A stretch of DNA of 64,000 nt from Calothrix brevissima NIES-22. Its GTDB lineage: Bacteria; Cyanobacteriota; Cyanobacteriia; Cyanobacteriales; Nostocaceae. Under the pieces are notes generated by a model. The model did no database searches. It saw nothing but the letters and a program-made list of their open reading frames with translations, and was not told the origin of the DNA. A program made the position numbers and the translations under genes. Of this stretch, positions 36,345 to 44,902 are shown in pieces; the stretch's first letter is position 1; each line of letters begins with the position of its first letter. The stretch is from assembly GCF_002367995.1 (NCBI RefSeq), contig NZ_AP018207.1, positions 1,488,001-1,552,000 on the forward strand, written 5' to 3'.

Positions 36345-37274
36345 ATGTCATTTAAAATACCCGTTTCTGTATTAATTCCCGCCAAAAACGAAGAAGCAAA
36401 TTTACCAGCCTGTCTAACTAGCCTACAGATGGCTGATGAAATCTTCTTAGTAGATTCTCAAAGTCAGGATAATAGCATCGCTATTGCAGAGAGTTTCGGT
36501 GCTAAAATTGTGCAATTTAAATTTAATGGTAGCTGGCCAAAAAAGAAAAATTGGTCTTTAGATAATCTACCATTTCGCAATGAATGGGTATTAATTGTTG
36601 ATTGCGACGAAAGAATTACGCCAGAATTATGGCAAGAAATCGCCCAAGTAATTAATAATAATGAATATGCAGGTTATTATCTTAATCGTCGGGTATTTTT
36701 CTTAGGTAAATGGATTCGTCACGGTGGTAAATATCCCGATTGGAATCTGCGGTTATTTAAGCATAAACAAGGTCGCTACGAAAATCTTCATACAGAAGAT
36801 ATTCCCAACACTGGCGATAATGAAGTTCACGAACATGTGGTATTAGCTGGAAAAGTCGGTTATCTCAAAAACGATATGTTGCATGAAGATTTCCGCGACC
36901 TTTATCACTGGTTAGAAAGACATAACCGTTATTCTAATTGGGAAGCGCGTGTATATTACAATCTGCTAACTAATAGAGATGAAGGTGGAACTATAGGTGC
37001 AAATTTATTTGGTGATGCTGTACAACGCAAACGCTTTTTAAAAAAATTATGGGTACATTTACCATTTAAACCATTACTAAGATTCATATTATTCTATATT
37101 ATTCAGCTTGGTTTTTTAGATGGCAAAGCTGGCTATATTTATGGACGACTATTAAGCCAATATGAATATCAAATAGGCGTAAAACTCTACGAATTACGCA
37201 ACTGTGGCGGTACGTTAAATACCGAAAAATCTCCGTCTTTACCATCATCTTTGGGGCTAGGGGCTAGGGGCTAG
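36345..37274 (+). CDS. Family 2 glycosyltransferase (WaaE/KdtX type)
   Basis: 309 residues. VSVLIPAKNEEANLPACLTS, EIFLVDSQSQDNSIAIAESF, SWPKKKNWSLDNLPF and VLIVDCDERITPELW are the marks of the LPS core glycosyltransferase-like GT2 group. These are followed by YLNRRVFFLGKWIRHGGKYPDW and HEHVVLAGKVG. Likely adds a sugar during surface-polysaccharide assembly at the inner membrane. It is 60 bp after the preceding GT gene. Its last residues (GLGARG, stop) are encoded by GGGGCTA heptamers, exactly as in the M48 peptidase gene. Confidence 0.82.
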   Translation: MSFKIPVSVLIPAKNEEANLPACLTSLQMADEIFLVDSQSQDNSIAIAESFGAKIVQFKFNGSWPKKKNWSLDNLPFRNEWVLIVDCDERITPELWQEIAQVINNNEYAGYYLNRRVFFLGKWIRHGGKYPDWNLRLFKHKQGRYENLHTEDIPNTGDNEVHEHVVLAGKVGYLKNDMLHEDFRDLYHWLERHNRYSNWEARVYYNLLTNRDEGGTIGANLFGDAVQRKRFLKKLWVHLPFKPLLRFILFYIIQLGFLDGKAGYIYGRLLSQYEYQIGVKLYELRNCGGTLNTEKSPSLPSSLGLGARG

Positions 37275-37350
37275 AAGGGGGACAAGGGGGACAAGGGGGA
37301 CAAGGAAGACAAGGAGGACAAATGACAATTGACAAATACCCAATGCCCAA
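37255..37350. repeat. STRR composite spanning a gene end and the next gene start
   Basis: GGGGCTA heptamers (37254-37275) end one gene, a GGGGGACAAG array follows (37278-37320), then CCCAATG heptamers (37338-37353) that lie inside the reading frame of the acetyltransferase gene. The three-part order is the same as at 4226-4338. Confidence 0.8.
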
Positions 37351-37915
37351 TGCCCAGCCTTTTGTAGATTTACGCAAGTATGACCAATCATGGTTCGATC
37401 GCGGTCGCCCGGGTTGGTATATTTTGCTATGGTGGTTTGTACAAGCGATCGCATTTCCTCTGACTCCCCAACCGTTGAATAACCTCCGTTGTGCATTGCT
37501 GCGGCTGTTTGGGGCAAAGATTGGTAAAGGCGTATTTATCCGTCCTACAGCACGTTTCACTTACCCCTGGAAGGTTTCTATAGGCGACTATAGCTGGATT
37601 GGTGATGATGTAGTTTTATATAGCCTGGATTATATTTATATCGGTCAACACTGCGTAATTTCCCATAAATCTTACCTTTGTACTGGTAGCCATGACATTC
37701 ATGACCCTGCATTTGGCTTAAAAACAGCTACTATTACCATCGGTAATGGCGTCTGGGTAGCAGCAGATTGTTTTGTTGCACCAGGGGTAGAAATTGGCGC
37801 AAATGCTGTGATTGGCGCTCGTAGTAGTGTTTTCAGTCCAATGCCATCGGGACAAGTTTGTATGGGTAGTCCCTGTCGTCCCCATTATCCCAGATTCCCA
37901 GAATCTTCTAATTAG
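37322..37915 (+). CDS. WcaF-like (HpsU-like) hexapeptide acetyltransferase
   Basis: 197 residues from ATG 37322; ATG 37343 inside the CCCAATG repeat is an alternative. The conserved protein begins at FVDLRKYDQSWFDRGRPGW. Then come a short hydrophobic helix (WYILLWWFVQAIAFPL) and a left-handed beta-helix of hexapeptides: IGKGVFIRP, VSIGDYSWIGDDVVLY, IGQHCVISHKSYLCTGSHDI with catalytic-type His, and ITIGNGVWVAADCFVAPGVEIGANAVIGARS. It transfers acetyl groups to surface-polysaccharide sugars. Family resemblance is to WcaF and the hormogonium polysaccharide acetyltransferase HpsU. Repeat-derived residues form its first ~13 positions. Confidence 0.85.
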   Translation: MTIDKYPMPNAQPFVDLRKYDQSWFDRGRPGWYILLWWFVQAIAFPLTPQPLNNLRCALLRLFGAKIGKGVFIRPTARFTYPWKVSIGDYSWIGDDVVLYSLDYIYIGQHCVISHKSYLCTGSHDIHDPAFGLKTATITIGNGVWVAADCFVAPGVEIGANAVIGARSSVFSPMPSGQVCMGSPCRPHYPRFPESSN

Positions 37916-37924
37916 GCGTTAACC

Positions 37925-38156
37925 CAATAGTGCTCGGTTAAGGAAAATTGTAGGTTGAGTTGAGGCTCTGCGAAACCCAACAGAGCTACCCAAATGTTGG
38001 GTTACCCTGCGGGAAGCCGCTCCGCGTCTACGTTCCTCAAACGCCACTTGCTACCCTGCGGGAACGCCTCCGGCGAACAAGCCGGGAAACCCGTCCAACG
38101 CAGTGGCTCCCCAACCTACGCGGGTTAAGGTTTTTGAGCTTAACCGAGCAGTATTG
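37925..38156. repeat. Inverted-repeat element, copy 3, enlarged to 232 bp
   Basis: Ends are CAATAGTGCTCGGTTAAG and CTTAACCGAGCAGTATTG (17 of 18 paired). Flanked on both sides by the exact 10-mer GGCGTTAACC (37915-37924 and 38157-38166), a target-site duplication. The interior starts like the 136-bp copies (TTGTAGGTTGAGTTGAGGC) but contains an extra ~100 bp with two TACCCTGCGGGAA units, a separate dispersed repeat that seems to have inserted. An open frame across it is not a gene. Confidence 0.75.
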
Positions 38157-38219
38157 GGCGTTAACCAACCCCTCAGAGGAAAAACCCACAACTAAATATC
38201 AAAATCTCTCCCCTAATCC

Positions 38220-38699
38220 CTAACCCCTAGCCCTTATTTTCTTGCGAGCAACAAGATAATGCTGCAAATTCCGCGATTGGGGTTGAGTGATTACAGAAGA
38301 TGGGCGAGGGGATACTGAATTGCGCAGCAGCAGTAAAGGAATGCTGAGAACGCCTAAAATCATCACTAATGCCGTAATTATCCACACTGACAAGCGATTT
38401 GGTTGATAATTACCGCGTTCAATTTGCCAGAATACCTGATTGTATTGCCAAGCGGCTAAGGCAATGGTCAAAATGCCAATAATGACTAAGATAATTCCTA
38501 AATTCTCTGAATTAAATATAGGATGGACTTGTGGCTCTTTTTGTGATATGACAGCATTAAGCTGATGTAAAAATAGACCAAATCTGGCGATCGCAAAACC
38601 AAAGCCAATCAAAGCAATCGAAGTCCGTAGCCAAGCCAAAAAAGTACGCTCATTTGCTTGATGCTCCCGTTGACGGTCTATTTTCGGCATTTTATCCAT
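38220..38699 (-). CDS. DUF202 (YidH family) membrane protein
   Basis: 159 residues. The signature RTFLAWLRTSIALIGFGFAIARF (in parts, residues 18-40) is the conserved first helix of DUF202, followed by two more membrane segments (about 68-87 and 106-128). Function unknown; eukaryotic relatives include the SPX-VTC transmembrane domain. A tail of ~30 charged residues ends RARG, encoded by a repeat of the GGGGCTA/GGGGTTA type which also provides the TAG stop. Confidence 0.88.
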   Translation of the reverse strand: MDKMPKIDRQREHQANERTFLAWLRTSIALIGFGFAIARFGLFLHQLNAVISQKEPQVHPIFNSENLGIILVIIGILTIALAAWQYNQVFWQIERGNYQPNRLSVWIITALVMILGVLSIPLLLLRNSVSPRPSSVITQPQSRNLQHYLVARKKIRARG

Positions 38700-38876
38700 G
38701 CATTTCTTCCTATTCCCGCATCCCTGACTGAATATACATACGTGCTAGAACAGGAAAATTCATCTCCACAAGGGTACATAATCAAAAGAAAATTCTCAAA
38801 AACATATCTCCTGACAGAGACTTTAAAGCAGTCTAGTAAGCGAAAATAATCATCAGCAATCGATTAGGGTGATCCT

Positions 38877-39182
38877 ATGTTTCGTTTAACTCAAATTATG
38901 CGGAACTTCTACCTTCGGCTAGAAGGTGTTTTCTTGGTGATTTTCCGCAGTGTAGGTAATTTTTTTCAAAGCTTCTTTGGTTTTTTTGGCAAACTGTTTG
39001 GATTTAGTGAATCTGGTTATTTTTTAGAATCCGATCAAGCACAAACCATTAAGCGAAGCGAAACCCCACAGTTAACTGAACCTAAACAAGATACCCCAAC
39101 TCCAACTCCTGCCAGCAAGCGCCGCGCCAATGCCAAAATGGACTATTACCTCAACATGGCTCGCGATATTAAAAAGAATTAA
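38877..39182 (+). CDS. Small conserved cyanobacterial protein
   Basis: 101 residues. An amphipathic/hydrophobic N-terminal half rich in Phe and Gly (RSVGNFFQSFFGFFGKLFGF, about 25-44), a Pro/Thr linker (TPTPTPASKRR) and a conserved-looking tail NAKMDYYLNMARDIKKN. It may lie on a membrane surface. No family function known to me. ATG 38877 is preceded by GGGTGATCCT, a reasonable ribosome site. Confidence 0.6.
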   Translation: MFRLTQIMRNFYLRLEGVFLVIFRSVGNFFQSFFGFFGKLFGFSESGYFLESDQAQTIKRSETPQLTEPKQDTPTPTPASKRRANAKMDYYLNMARDIKKN

Positions 39183-39872
39183 GGCGCAGATTAACCGCGC
39201 CAAATTATGATAGCAGTTTGGTGATTTTCTCAAGTTAATTCTGAGGAAAAACACCTCTGCACCTCTTAATTGAGTAAGTCGTTGTCAATAATTATTGTTG
39301 GGCTAGGGCAGGGGAAAAAAGAGTTTGAGCCTTATTTACTTTACTTCACATAGTTTGGTTTGATTACACTGACTTACGTAAACTCAATGTTTATTGTAAT
39401 ACCGCATATCTTTATGGATTTTTATCTCCCGAAAGTGATTAAAGTGTACATTACCAAACGTAAATACACTTGAAACCCTTACCAATGACTAATGACCAAT
39501 GACCAATGACCAATGACCAATGACAACCCTTGCCTGTTGTACAGCACAACCAGGTTCATCATTGCTTAATATCTGAGGGAATCAGGGCAAGGTGTTGCAA
39601 AATTTTTACAAGCAGATATACTGAATAAGAGAGGGTTAAAAAAACTTTCAAAGTTCTGAATAAAGGGGAGAAGCTAACTACAAAAAAAGCAGCTAGCTTC
39701 TGGCGTAATCTACCGTGTCTTTGTCTTCAGCCGTTTACTGCTCCATTTCCCATACTAAGCTTGTCATTTTTTTTTGTCAAGCTGTCATTTAAAAATGACA
39801 TAAAAAAATGTCTTGCATTTCAGACTTCATGAGAGAAAATAAGACAAGCATGATATTTGAGGATTTCAGCAT
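39183..39872. other. Long gap with STRR and clustered TGTCA half-sites
   Basis: 690 bp without a gene. A CCAATGA heptamer array lies at 39483-39523 and a run of ordinary AT-rich DNA follows. From 39762 to 39815 there is a cluster of TGTCA words in both orientations, including TGTCATTT-AA-AAATGACA (39783-39800), just upstream of the gene for an RHH DNA-binding protein. Confidence 0.5.
39762..39815. promoter_or_regulatory. Candidate operator for the RHH regulator
   Basis: TGTCATTT at 39762, TGTCA at 39775, the palindrome TGTCATTT-AA-AAATGACA at 39783-39800, then ATGTCTTG near 39808. Ribbon-helix-helix proteins commonly repress their own promoter through arrayed short half-sites, and ATG 39873 is 60 bp away. 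Assignment is inference from position and symmetry. Confidence 0.35.
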
Positions 39873-40328
39873 ATGACTGATAGAAGACGCTCTGATGACT
39901 ACAAGCAAATCAGCGGCTACATCCCACTGGATTTAGCCCTGGAGTTTAAAAGCATTTGTGCCCGCTTAGGCATTTCCCAAAGCGACGCGATGGAAGAAAT
40001 GGCGCAAGAGTGGGTAGCCAAAAAGACAGGTTCTCATTTTCTCAAATCTGGAAAAGCTGCTCCACTGACAATTGCCGATGTAGTAAGGGCTAACATGGCA
40101 AAACTTAAGTGCTGTGGGTTAAAAAATTTGCCAGCCTTAGCCAAAGGTGAAGTGCTACCAACACCAGGAGACTTTGCAATTATTACATCGGCTTTAGATA
40201 TTTCTGAGGAAGACAGACAAAAAATTTGGCAAGAAACTTTTAAAATTTCCGTGTATCAAGATTATCCGGGTGTAAAAGTATATAGAAATTCTGGAGGTGT
40301 CAAAGAAGATGAGTGTGAGTATTCTTAG
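39873..40328 (+). CDS. Ribbon-helix-helix type DNA-binding protein
   Basis: 151 residues. Residues 11-50 (QISGYIPLDLALEFKSICAR, then LGISQSDAMEEMAQEWVAKK) have the strand-helix-helix pattern of RHH proteins. The rest (SALDISEEDRQKIWQETF and a putative second helical bundle) is of unknown function. The gene overlaps the following PAS gene, so the two are co-translated. GAGGA precedes the start ATG. It may regulate its own operon through the TGTCA cluster upstream. Confidence 0.65.
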   Translation: MTDRRRSDDYKQISGYIPLDLALEFKSICARLGISQSDAMEEMAQEWVAKKTGSHFLKSGKAAPLTIADVVRANMAKLKCCGLKNLPALAKGEVLPTPGDFAIITSALDISEEDRQKIWQETFKISVYQDYPGVKVYRNSGGVKEDECEYS

Positions 40329-40989
40329 AATCCTCAACTTACCAGGGTGGAATTTTAAAATGTCTTATGATGGAGTCTCTATTTTTGCTCCAACTAAGCG
40401 TGATGCCACTTATATAGCTCGCAGTTATGGTGAGGCTTTTAGCGAAACTGCATGTAAACTTAATGGCAAAGTCAAAATTCAATGGCGAGGCTGTAAGCAA
40501 CCAATTGAATTTTTTGGGTGGATGGCTAGCGAACAACCACCTACAGCGTCGGAAACAGCCGAAGGAATTCTGCAAAATGAGGGTGCAGTATTTTGCAGCC
40601 AGTTGCGCGTACCATCACAGTTGTTGTACCGTATGGTTGCTGCTGCGGAAAATGAGCGTCCGGTGAGCATCGTTAGACAAGATACTCGCAAGCAAATTAT
40701 TGTTAATCAGCCAATGGCAGAAATGCTACAAACACCACCAGAAATTGCCACTCAAAGGATCATGACTCAGTTTTGGCTACCTGAGGATTTAGCCGAACTA
40801 GAACGCAGATTGCACAATGATAGGCAGTTTACTTGGACTTATTCTGCGGGATTGAATGAGAGAGCTTGGGCAATTCTCACCACGCAGTTTGAGGCTTTTG
40901 AGGTGGATGGTATATGGTACAGACAGGGAATCAGCTTGGCAAGTCCTCAACTAGTACCCATACCTCCAGGGGTGTTGGAACAAGCTTAA
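40309..40989 (+). CDS. PAS-domain-like protein paired with the RHH regulator
   Basis: 226 residues from ATG 40309, which overlaps the preceding gene by 20 bp and has GGAGG 11 nt upstream; a GTG at 40297 would overlap that ribosome site. Residues about 100-205 look like a PAS sensor domain (RPVSIVRQDTRKQIIVNQPM, AEMLQTPPEI, EDLAELERRLHNDRQFTWTYSA, WAILTTQFEAFEVDGIWYRQ). The N-terminal 90 residues are unassigned. It probably passes a signal to the RHH protein. No kinase or effector domain is attached. Confidence 0.65.
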   Translation: MSVSILRILNLPGWNFKMSYDGVSIFAPTKRDATYIARSYGEAFSETACKLNGKVKIQWRGCKQPIEFFGWMASEQPPTASETAEGILQNEGAVFCSQLRVPSQLLYRMVAAAENERPVSIVRQDTRKQIIVNQPMAEMLQTPPEIATQRIMTQFWLPEDLAELERRLHNDRQFTWTYSAGLNERAWAILTTQFEAFEVDGIWYRQGISLASPQLVPIPPGVLEQA

Positions 40990-41498
40990 ATTAACAATTT
41001 GGCTCCTTCACGAATTAGAAAATCATCAGGTGTATCATTGATTTTTCTATTTCGGGGTGCATTCTTTAAGTTAAATTACCAGTATTTACGATCGCGTTTT
41101 AAATTCTTTGATTAAAAATTGCCGCAATCGGGGTATTTATCGTCATTCTCTTCAGGACATCTACCTAATTCTTGCTGAAAACCCCGATATGATGACAAAA
41201 TAATTACTAATTCGTAATTAAGATGCAGAGTGGTCGTTTTAGGTGCGGAAGTTAACTGTTCTGACAATTGTGGATGTTTAGTTTTGGTAAATGCACCCTT
41301 GACACTCCATTGCACTGACCAAATTTACCTTGACTTTTACTAAGAAATCGTATCCATCCTTACAATTTGCTTTGTTCTTAGCTATTTTCTCCGTGTGACT
41401 GAATAATAAGCTGATGCACGGGGAAGATTGTGTCTCAGGAAAGGTTTTTTGTGGTGTTGGGTGTGGTAATGTTTTGTAGACAAAAAGACAGCTAAAGC
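40990..41498. other. Gap without recognised structure
   Basis: 509 bp, AT-rich. A 67-codon open frame on the minus strand here lacks a ribosome site and coding character. No repeat array or clear promoter seen. Confidence 0.4.
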
Positions 41499-43427
41499 AT
41501 GACTACACCAGAAATAGTAGCTTATGGAGCTTGGCGATCGCCGATTACCACAGATTTAATTACTTCCCAAACCATCGGCTTAGGACAAATTTGGCTCGAT
41601 GGCGAGGATATATACTGGAGCGAATTACGACCATCGGAAAAAGGTAGGAACGTAATTGTTCGGTTAAAAGATGGTGAAGTTAGCGACGTAACCCCGGCTG
41701 GCTATAACGTCCGTACCCGTGTCCATGAATATGGCGGTGCTTCGTTTTTGGTAGTTAATGGCACAGTGTACTTTGTTAACTTTGCCGACCAGCGCTTTTA
41801 TCGTCAATTTGCTGATAGCGCACCACAAGCTATCACACCAGAAGTAGCAAAACGCTATGCAGATGCTATATTTGACCATCAACGCCAACGGATTATTTGC
41901 GTGTGCGAGGATCATAGCGTTGCTGGGCAAGAAGCGGTCAATACTGTGGTAAGTATTGGGTTGACAGCAGATAGTACGCCGCAGCAACTAGTCGCAGGTA
42001 AGGATTTTTACGCCGCACCGCGCCTGAGTCCTGATGGTTCGCGCTTGGCTTGGCTAAGTTGGAACCATCCAAATATGCCTTGGGATAGTACGGAATTGTG
42101 GGTAGCAGAAGTTCAAGCAGACGGATTTTTAGGCAAAGCCGAAAAAATTGCCGGGGGTATAGAAGAATCTATATTTCAACCTCAGTGGTCGCCAGATGGC
42201 ACGCTATACTTTATTTCTGACCGCACAGGCTGGTGGAATCTCTATCACTGGCAAGATAATAGAGTGGAAGCATTAACCGAAATCACAGCAGAGTTTGGTA
42301 AACCTCTGTGGGTGTTAGGGATGCGCACCTATGATTTTGAGTCAAGCGATCGCATTATTTGCACTTATACTCAAGAAGGTATTTGGCATTTAGCAAGTCT
42401 CAATACCAAAACTAAGCAACTAGAACCTCTGCCAAATACTGACACAGAAATTTCTTCACTACATGCAACCCCTGGTAAAGTAATTTTTATCGGTGGTTCG
42501 CCAACTGAGCAAACAGCTATTGTGCAGTTAGACTTGGCTAGTAAACAGCTGGAAGTGCTACGCCGCGCCAGTGATGTGCAGATTGCGGCTGGTTATCTTT
42601 CCTTACCCCAAGCTATTGCTTACCCTACCAGTGATGGTAAGACAGCCTACGCCTTATTTTATCCACCACAAAATCAAGATTACACCGCACCTGTGGGTGA
42701 AAAACCACCGTTAATTGTGAATAGCCACGGTGGCCCTACAGCCGCAGCTGGGACTAGTTTAGACTTGAGCATTCAATACTGGACGAGTCGCGGTATAGCA
42801 GTTTTAGATGTTAATTATGGTGGTAGTACCGGTTATGGCAGAGAATACCGTCAAAGATTAGATGGACAATGGGGAATTGTCGATGTTGATGATTGCGTTG
42901 ATGGGGCGCGTTATTTGGTAGAAAAAGGAGCAGTAGACGGTAATCGCCTAGCAATTTCTGGTGGAAGTGCGGGTGGATATACAACGCTGTGTGCTTTAAC
43001 TTTCCGCGATACCTTTAAAGCAGGTGCGAGTCACTACGGCGTCAGCGATTTAGAAGCTTTAGCGCGAGATACCCATAAATTTGAATCGAGATATTTAGAC
43101 CGCTTAATTGGTAAGTATCCCGAACAACAGCAGATTTATCAAGAGCGATCGCCAATTAATTTTACCGAACGTCTAGCCTCGCCTGTAATTTTCTTTCAAG
43201 GATTAGAAGACCAAGTAGTACCACCCAACCAAACAGAAGCAATGGTTACAGCATTGCGAGTTAAAGGTGTCCCAGTGGCTTACCTTCCCTTTGCAGGGGA
43301 GCAGCATGGGTTCCGACAAGCAGAGAATATCAAGCGTTCTTTAGAAGGGGAAATTTACTTTTACTCGCAGATTTTCGGCTTTGAATTAGCTGATGCTGTT
43401 GAACCTGTAACAATTGAAAACTTTTGA
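41499..43427 (+). CDS. S9 family peptidase (acylaminoacyl/dipeptidyl-peptidase type)
   Basis: 642 residues. The N-terminal ~380 residues form a beta-propeller with WD/TolB-like strands (APRLSPDGSRLAWLSWNHP, QWSPDGTLYFISDRTGWWN). The C-terminal alpha/beta hydrolase has LIVNSHGGPTAAAG, DVNYGGSTGYGREYRQRL, nucleophile Ser490 in ISGGSAGGYT, Asp in GLEDQVVPP and His in GEQHGFRQ. It cleaves oligopeptides; there is no signal peptide, so it is cytoplasmic. The convergent gene stops at the next base (43428), with no gap. Confidence 0.93.
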   Translation: MTTPEIVAYGAWRSPITTDLITSQTIGLGQIWLDGEDIYWSELRPSEKGRNVIVRLKDGEVSDVTPAGYNVRTRVHEYGGASFLVVNGTVYFVNFADQRFYRQFADSAPQAITPEVAKRYADAIFDHQRQRIICVCEDHSVAGQEAVNTVVSIGLTADSTPQQLVAGKDFYAAPRLSPDGSRLAWLSWNHPNMPWDSTELWVAEVQADGFLGKAEKIAGGIEESIFQPQWSPDGTLYFISDRTGWWNLYHWQDNRVEALTEITAEFGKPLWVLGMRTYDFESSDRIICTYTQEGIWHLASLNTKTKQLEPLPNTDTEISSLHATPGKVIFIGGSPTEQTAIVQLDLASKQLEVLRRASDVQIAAGYLSLPQAIAYPTSDGKTAYALFYPPQNQDYTAPVGEKPPLIVNSHGGPTAAAGTSLDLSIQYWTSRGIAVLDVNYGGSTGYGREYRQRLDGQWGIVDVDDCVDGARYLVEKGAVDGNRLAISGGSAGGYTTLCALTFRDTFKAGASHYGVSDLEALARDTHKFESRYLDRLIGKYPEQQQIYQERSPINFTERLASPVIFFQGLEDQVVPPNQTEAMVTALRVKGVPVAYLPFAGEQHGFRQAENIKRSLEGEIYFYSQIFGFELADAVEPVTIENF

Positions 43428-43853
43428 TTATTGTCTTTCGTGCTGCGGTTGATTTTGCGGACGACGGAGAAACCAATACCATCCAGAACCTTTACGAGTC
43501 AGCCAGGAATCTTCTAAATCGGGATTATAGTCAGGGAAATCGGAAAATTGATTATCATCATGGACGCGAATTCTCAAATTCTGACAATTTCCTTCAATAT
43601 CAATTGTCAAAGTCTGATTATCGCTCTGGTTTGGGCGTAAGAGGCTATCTCTCATAATGCGTCGGTTTCTCTCTACTCTATTATTAGGAAGACAACGCAC
43701 TCTTACTAAAGAACTGTCATTAGGGTTATCTAAAAGATAGGGTAGTACTGAAGAGTCGCGATTTCTCGGAGTTTCGGCGCTGGCTAAAGATGTGATTGAT
43801 AGCAAGAGAATTGTACTCAAGCTAATAATTCTGACTTCAGGTGGGCTATTCAT
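43428..43853 (-). CDS. Small exported hypothetical protein
   Basis: 141 residues. Signal peptide: IISLSTILLLSITSLASA, cut likely after ASA near 28. The mature part has a Cys pair about 35 residues apart (VRVRCLPNN and IEGNCQNLRIRV), probably a disulphide, and many Arg/Asn/Asp. No family recognised. Tail to tail with the S9 peptidase gene with zero spacing; the shared end makes a common bidirectional terminator unlikely to lie between them. Confidence 0.65.
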   Translation of the reverse strand: MNSPPEVRIISLSTILLLSITSLASAETPRNRDSSVLPYLLDNPNDSSLVRVRCLPNNRVERNRRIMRDSLLRPNQSDNQTLTIDIEGNCQNLRIRVHDDNQFSDFPDYNPDLEDSWLTRKGSGWYWFLRRPQNQPQHERQ

Positions 43854-43955
43854 GGTATCTCTTCTTAATTAAAGACAGTAATTGCCAGGGTGCTAACCCC
43901 GGCAGAGCATTTATTTAGAATTTCAAATCAAATACTAGTGTTAATTACTAATAAC

Positions 43956-44618
43956 TTATTTATTTTCTAGCAGTTGATTAACTTGCGCACCTCTGCGACC
44001 AGTTTTAATTTCATAACGACGGGTAAGGTTGTCTTCGTAGTTCATATCTCTAGCAGCCGCAGAGTTAACGAAAGCATCGCAATTCTTACCTTGAACTACT
44101 GTAGAGGAACTGCTGCTATTTTCTTCATTGCGGTTATTACGAGTATCTTTAGAATCGCTGTTATTTTGGCTACCTTGGCTAGCACCGCTACCGCTAACGC
44201 CAATACCTAAAAAGCTGACGCCACCACCACCGCCATCATTGTGACTTTGAGAAGAACTTGAACGAGTGCTAGTAGAAGTAGCGATCGCAATTTTAGCGGA
44301 ACTGTTGCGGGTGTTGCTACCTAAACCAACATCGCTACATAATGCACGGGGGTCATTAGCGAGAGTTTTCGGGTCAACCCAAGATTGATGATCCCCCAAA
44401 CCTTGAATTTCACCGTTACCTACGGGATTGCTGGGAGTGCTAGGTGTAGAAGTGTTAGGAGTACCATTACCAACAGCTGCGCCAGGGGTGAGGATACCAG
44501 GTTTAAAAACACCAGCCGACTGGACATCAAATGGCCCGGCGAATGCTGGTACTGTAGCAGTTAACAGTGCAGTAGCGGTAAGTAAAGAGCTAGTTAGGTT
44601 ACGGAATTTCATAATCAT
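43956..44618 (-). CDS. Exported low-complexity protein
   Basis: 220 residues (second ATG at 44612). Signal peptide LTSSLLTATALLTATVPAFA, cut after AFA near 27. The mature protein has a Pro/Thr linker (TPNTSTPSTPSNPVGNG), a Gly/Ser/Asn-rich central block (SSSSQSHNDGGGGG), and a conserved-looking C-terminus with two Cys overall (LCSDVG, GKNCDAFVNSAAARD, RRYEIKTGRRGAQ). Probably periplasmic or surface-associated. Family not recognised. Confidence 0.65.
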   Translation of the reverse strand: MIMKFRNLTSSLLTATALLTATVPAFAGPFDVQSAGVFKPGILTPGAAVGNGTPNTSTPSTPSNPVGNGEIQGLGDHQSWVDPKTLANDPRALCSDVGLGSNTRNSSAKIAIATSTSTRSSSSQSHNDGGGGGVSFLGIGVSGSGASQGSQNNSDSKDTRNNRNEENSSSSSTVVQGKNCDAFVNSAAARDMNYEDNLTRRYEIKTGRRGAQVNQLLENK

Positions 44619-44736
44619 TTTCCTTGATTTTCAGTGTTTGTCTTGGGCTTTCATCCCTTCACTTACTCATAGGTTGACCGAGAAAATTTTATGCACCCCT
44701 TGGGGAAATTTTTTTGTAAATCCTGGGGAAGGGAAG

Positions 44737-44843
44737 GGGGACAAGGAGGACAAGGGAGACAAGGGAGACAAGGGAGACAAGGAGGAAAAACAACTGACAA
44801 CTGACAACTGACAACTGACAACTGACAACTGACAACTGACTAA
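44737..44843. repeat. GGGAGACAAG and CAACTGA STRR arrays
   Basis: GGGGACAAG/GGAGACAAG units (44738-44785) followed by at least six CAACTGA heptamers (44789-44838), between divergent genes. Any promoter for the LURP-one-like gene must lie in the last 60 bp. Confidence 0.8.
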
Positions 44844-44902
44844 TGACTATTGACCAAAAATTGGGATAAATAAGTGCATCGTCTTGAGGTTTTTACCAAA
44901 CT

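Noticed and set aside
37960-38223. 87-codon frame downstream of the acetyltransferase gene
   Set aside because: It lies almost wholly inside the 232-bp inverted-repeat element and its inserted dispersed repeat.
38658-38849. 63-codon plus-strand frame overlapping the start of the DUF202 gene
   Set aside because: Overlaps the conserved start and upstream region of a real gene; no ribosome site or homology.
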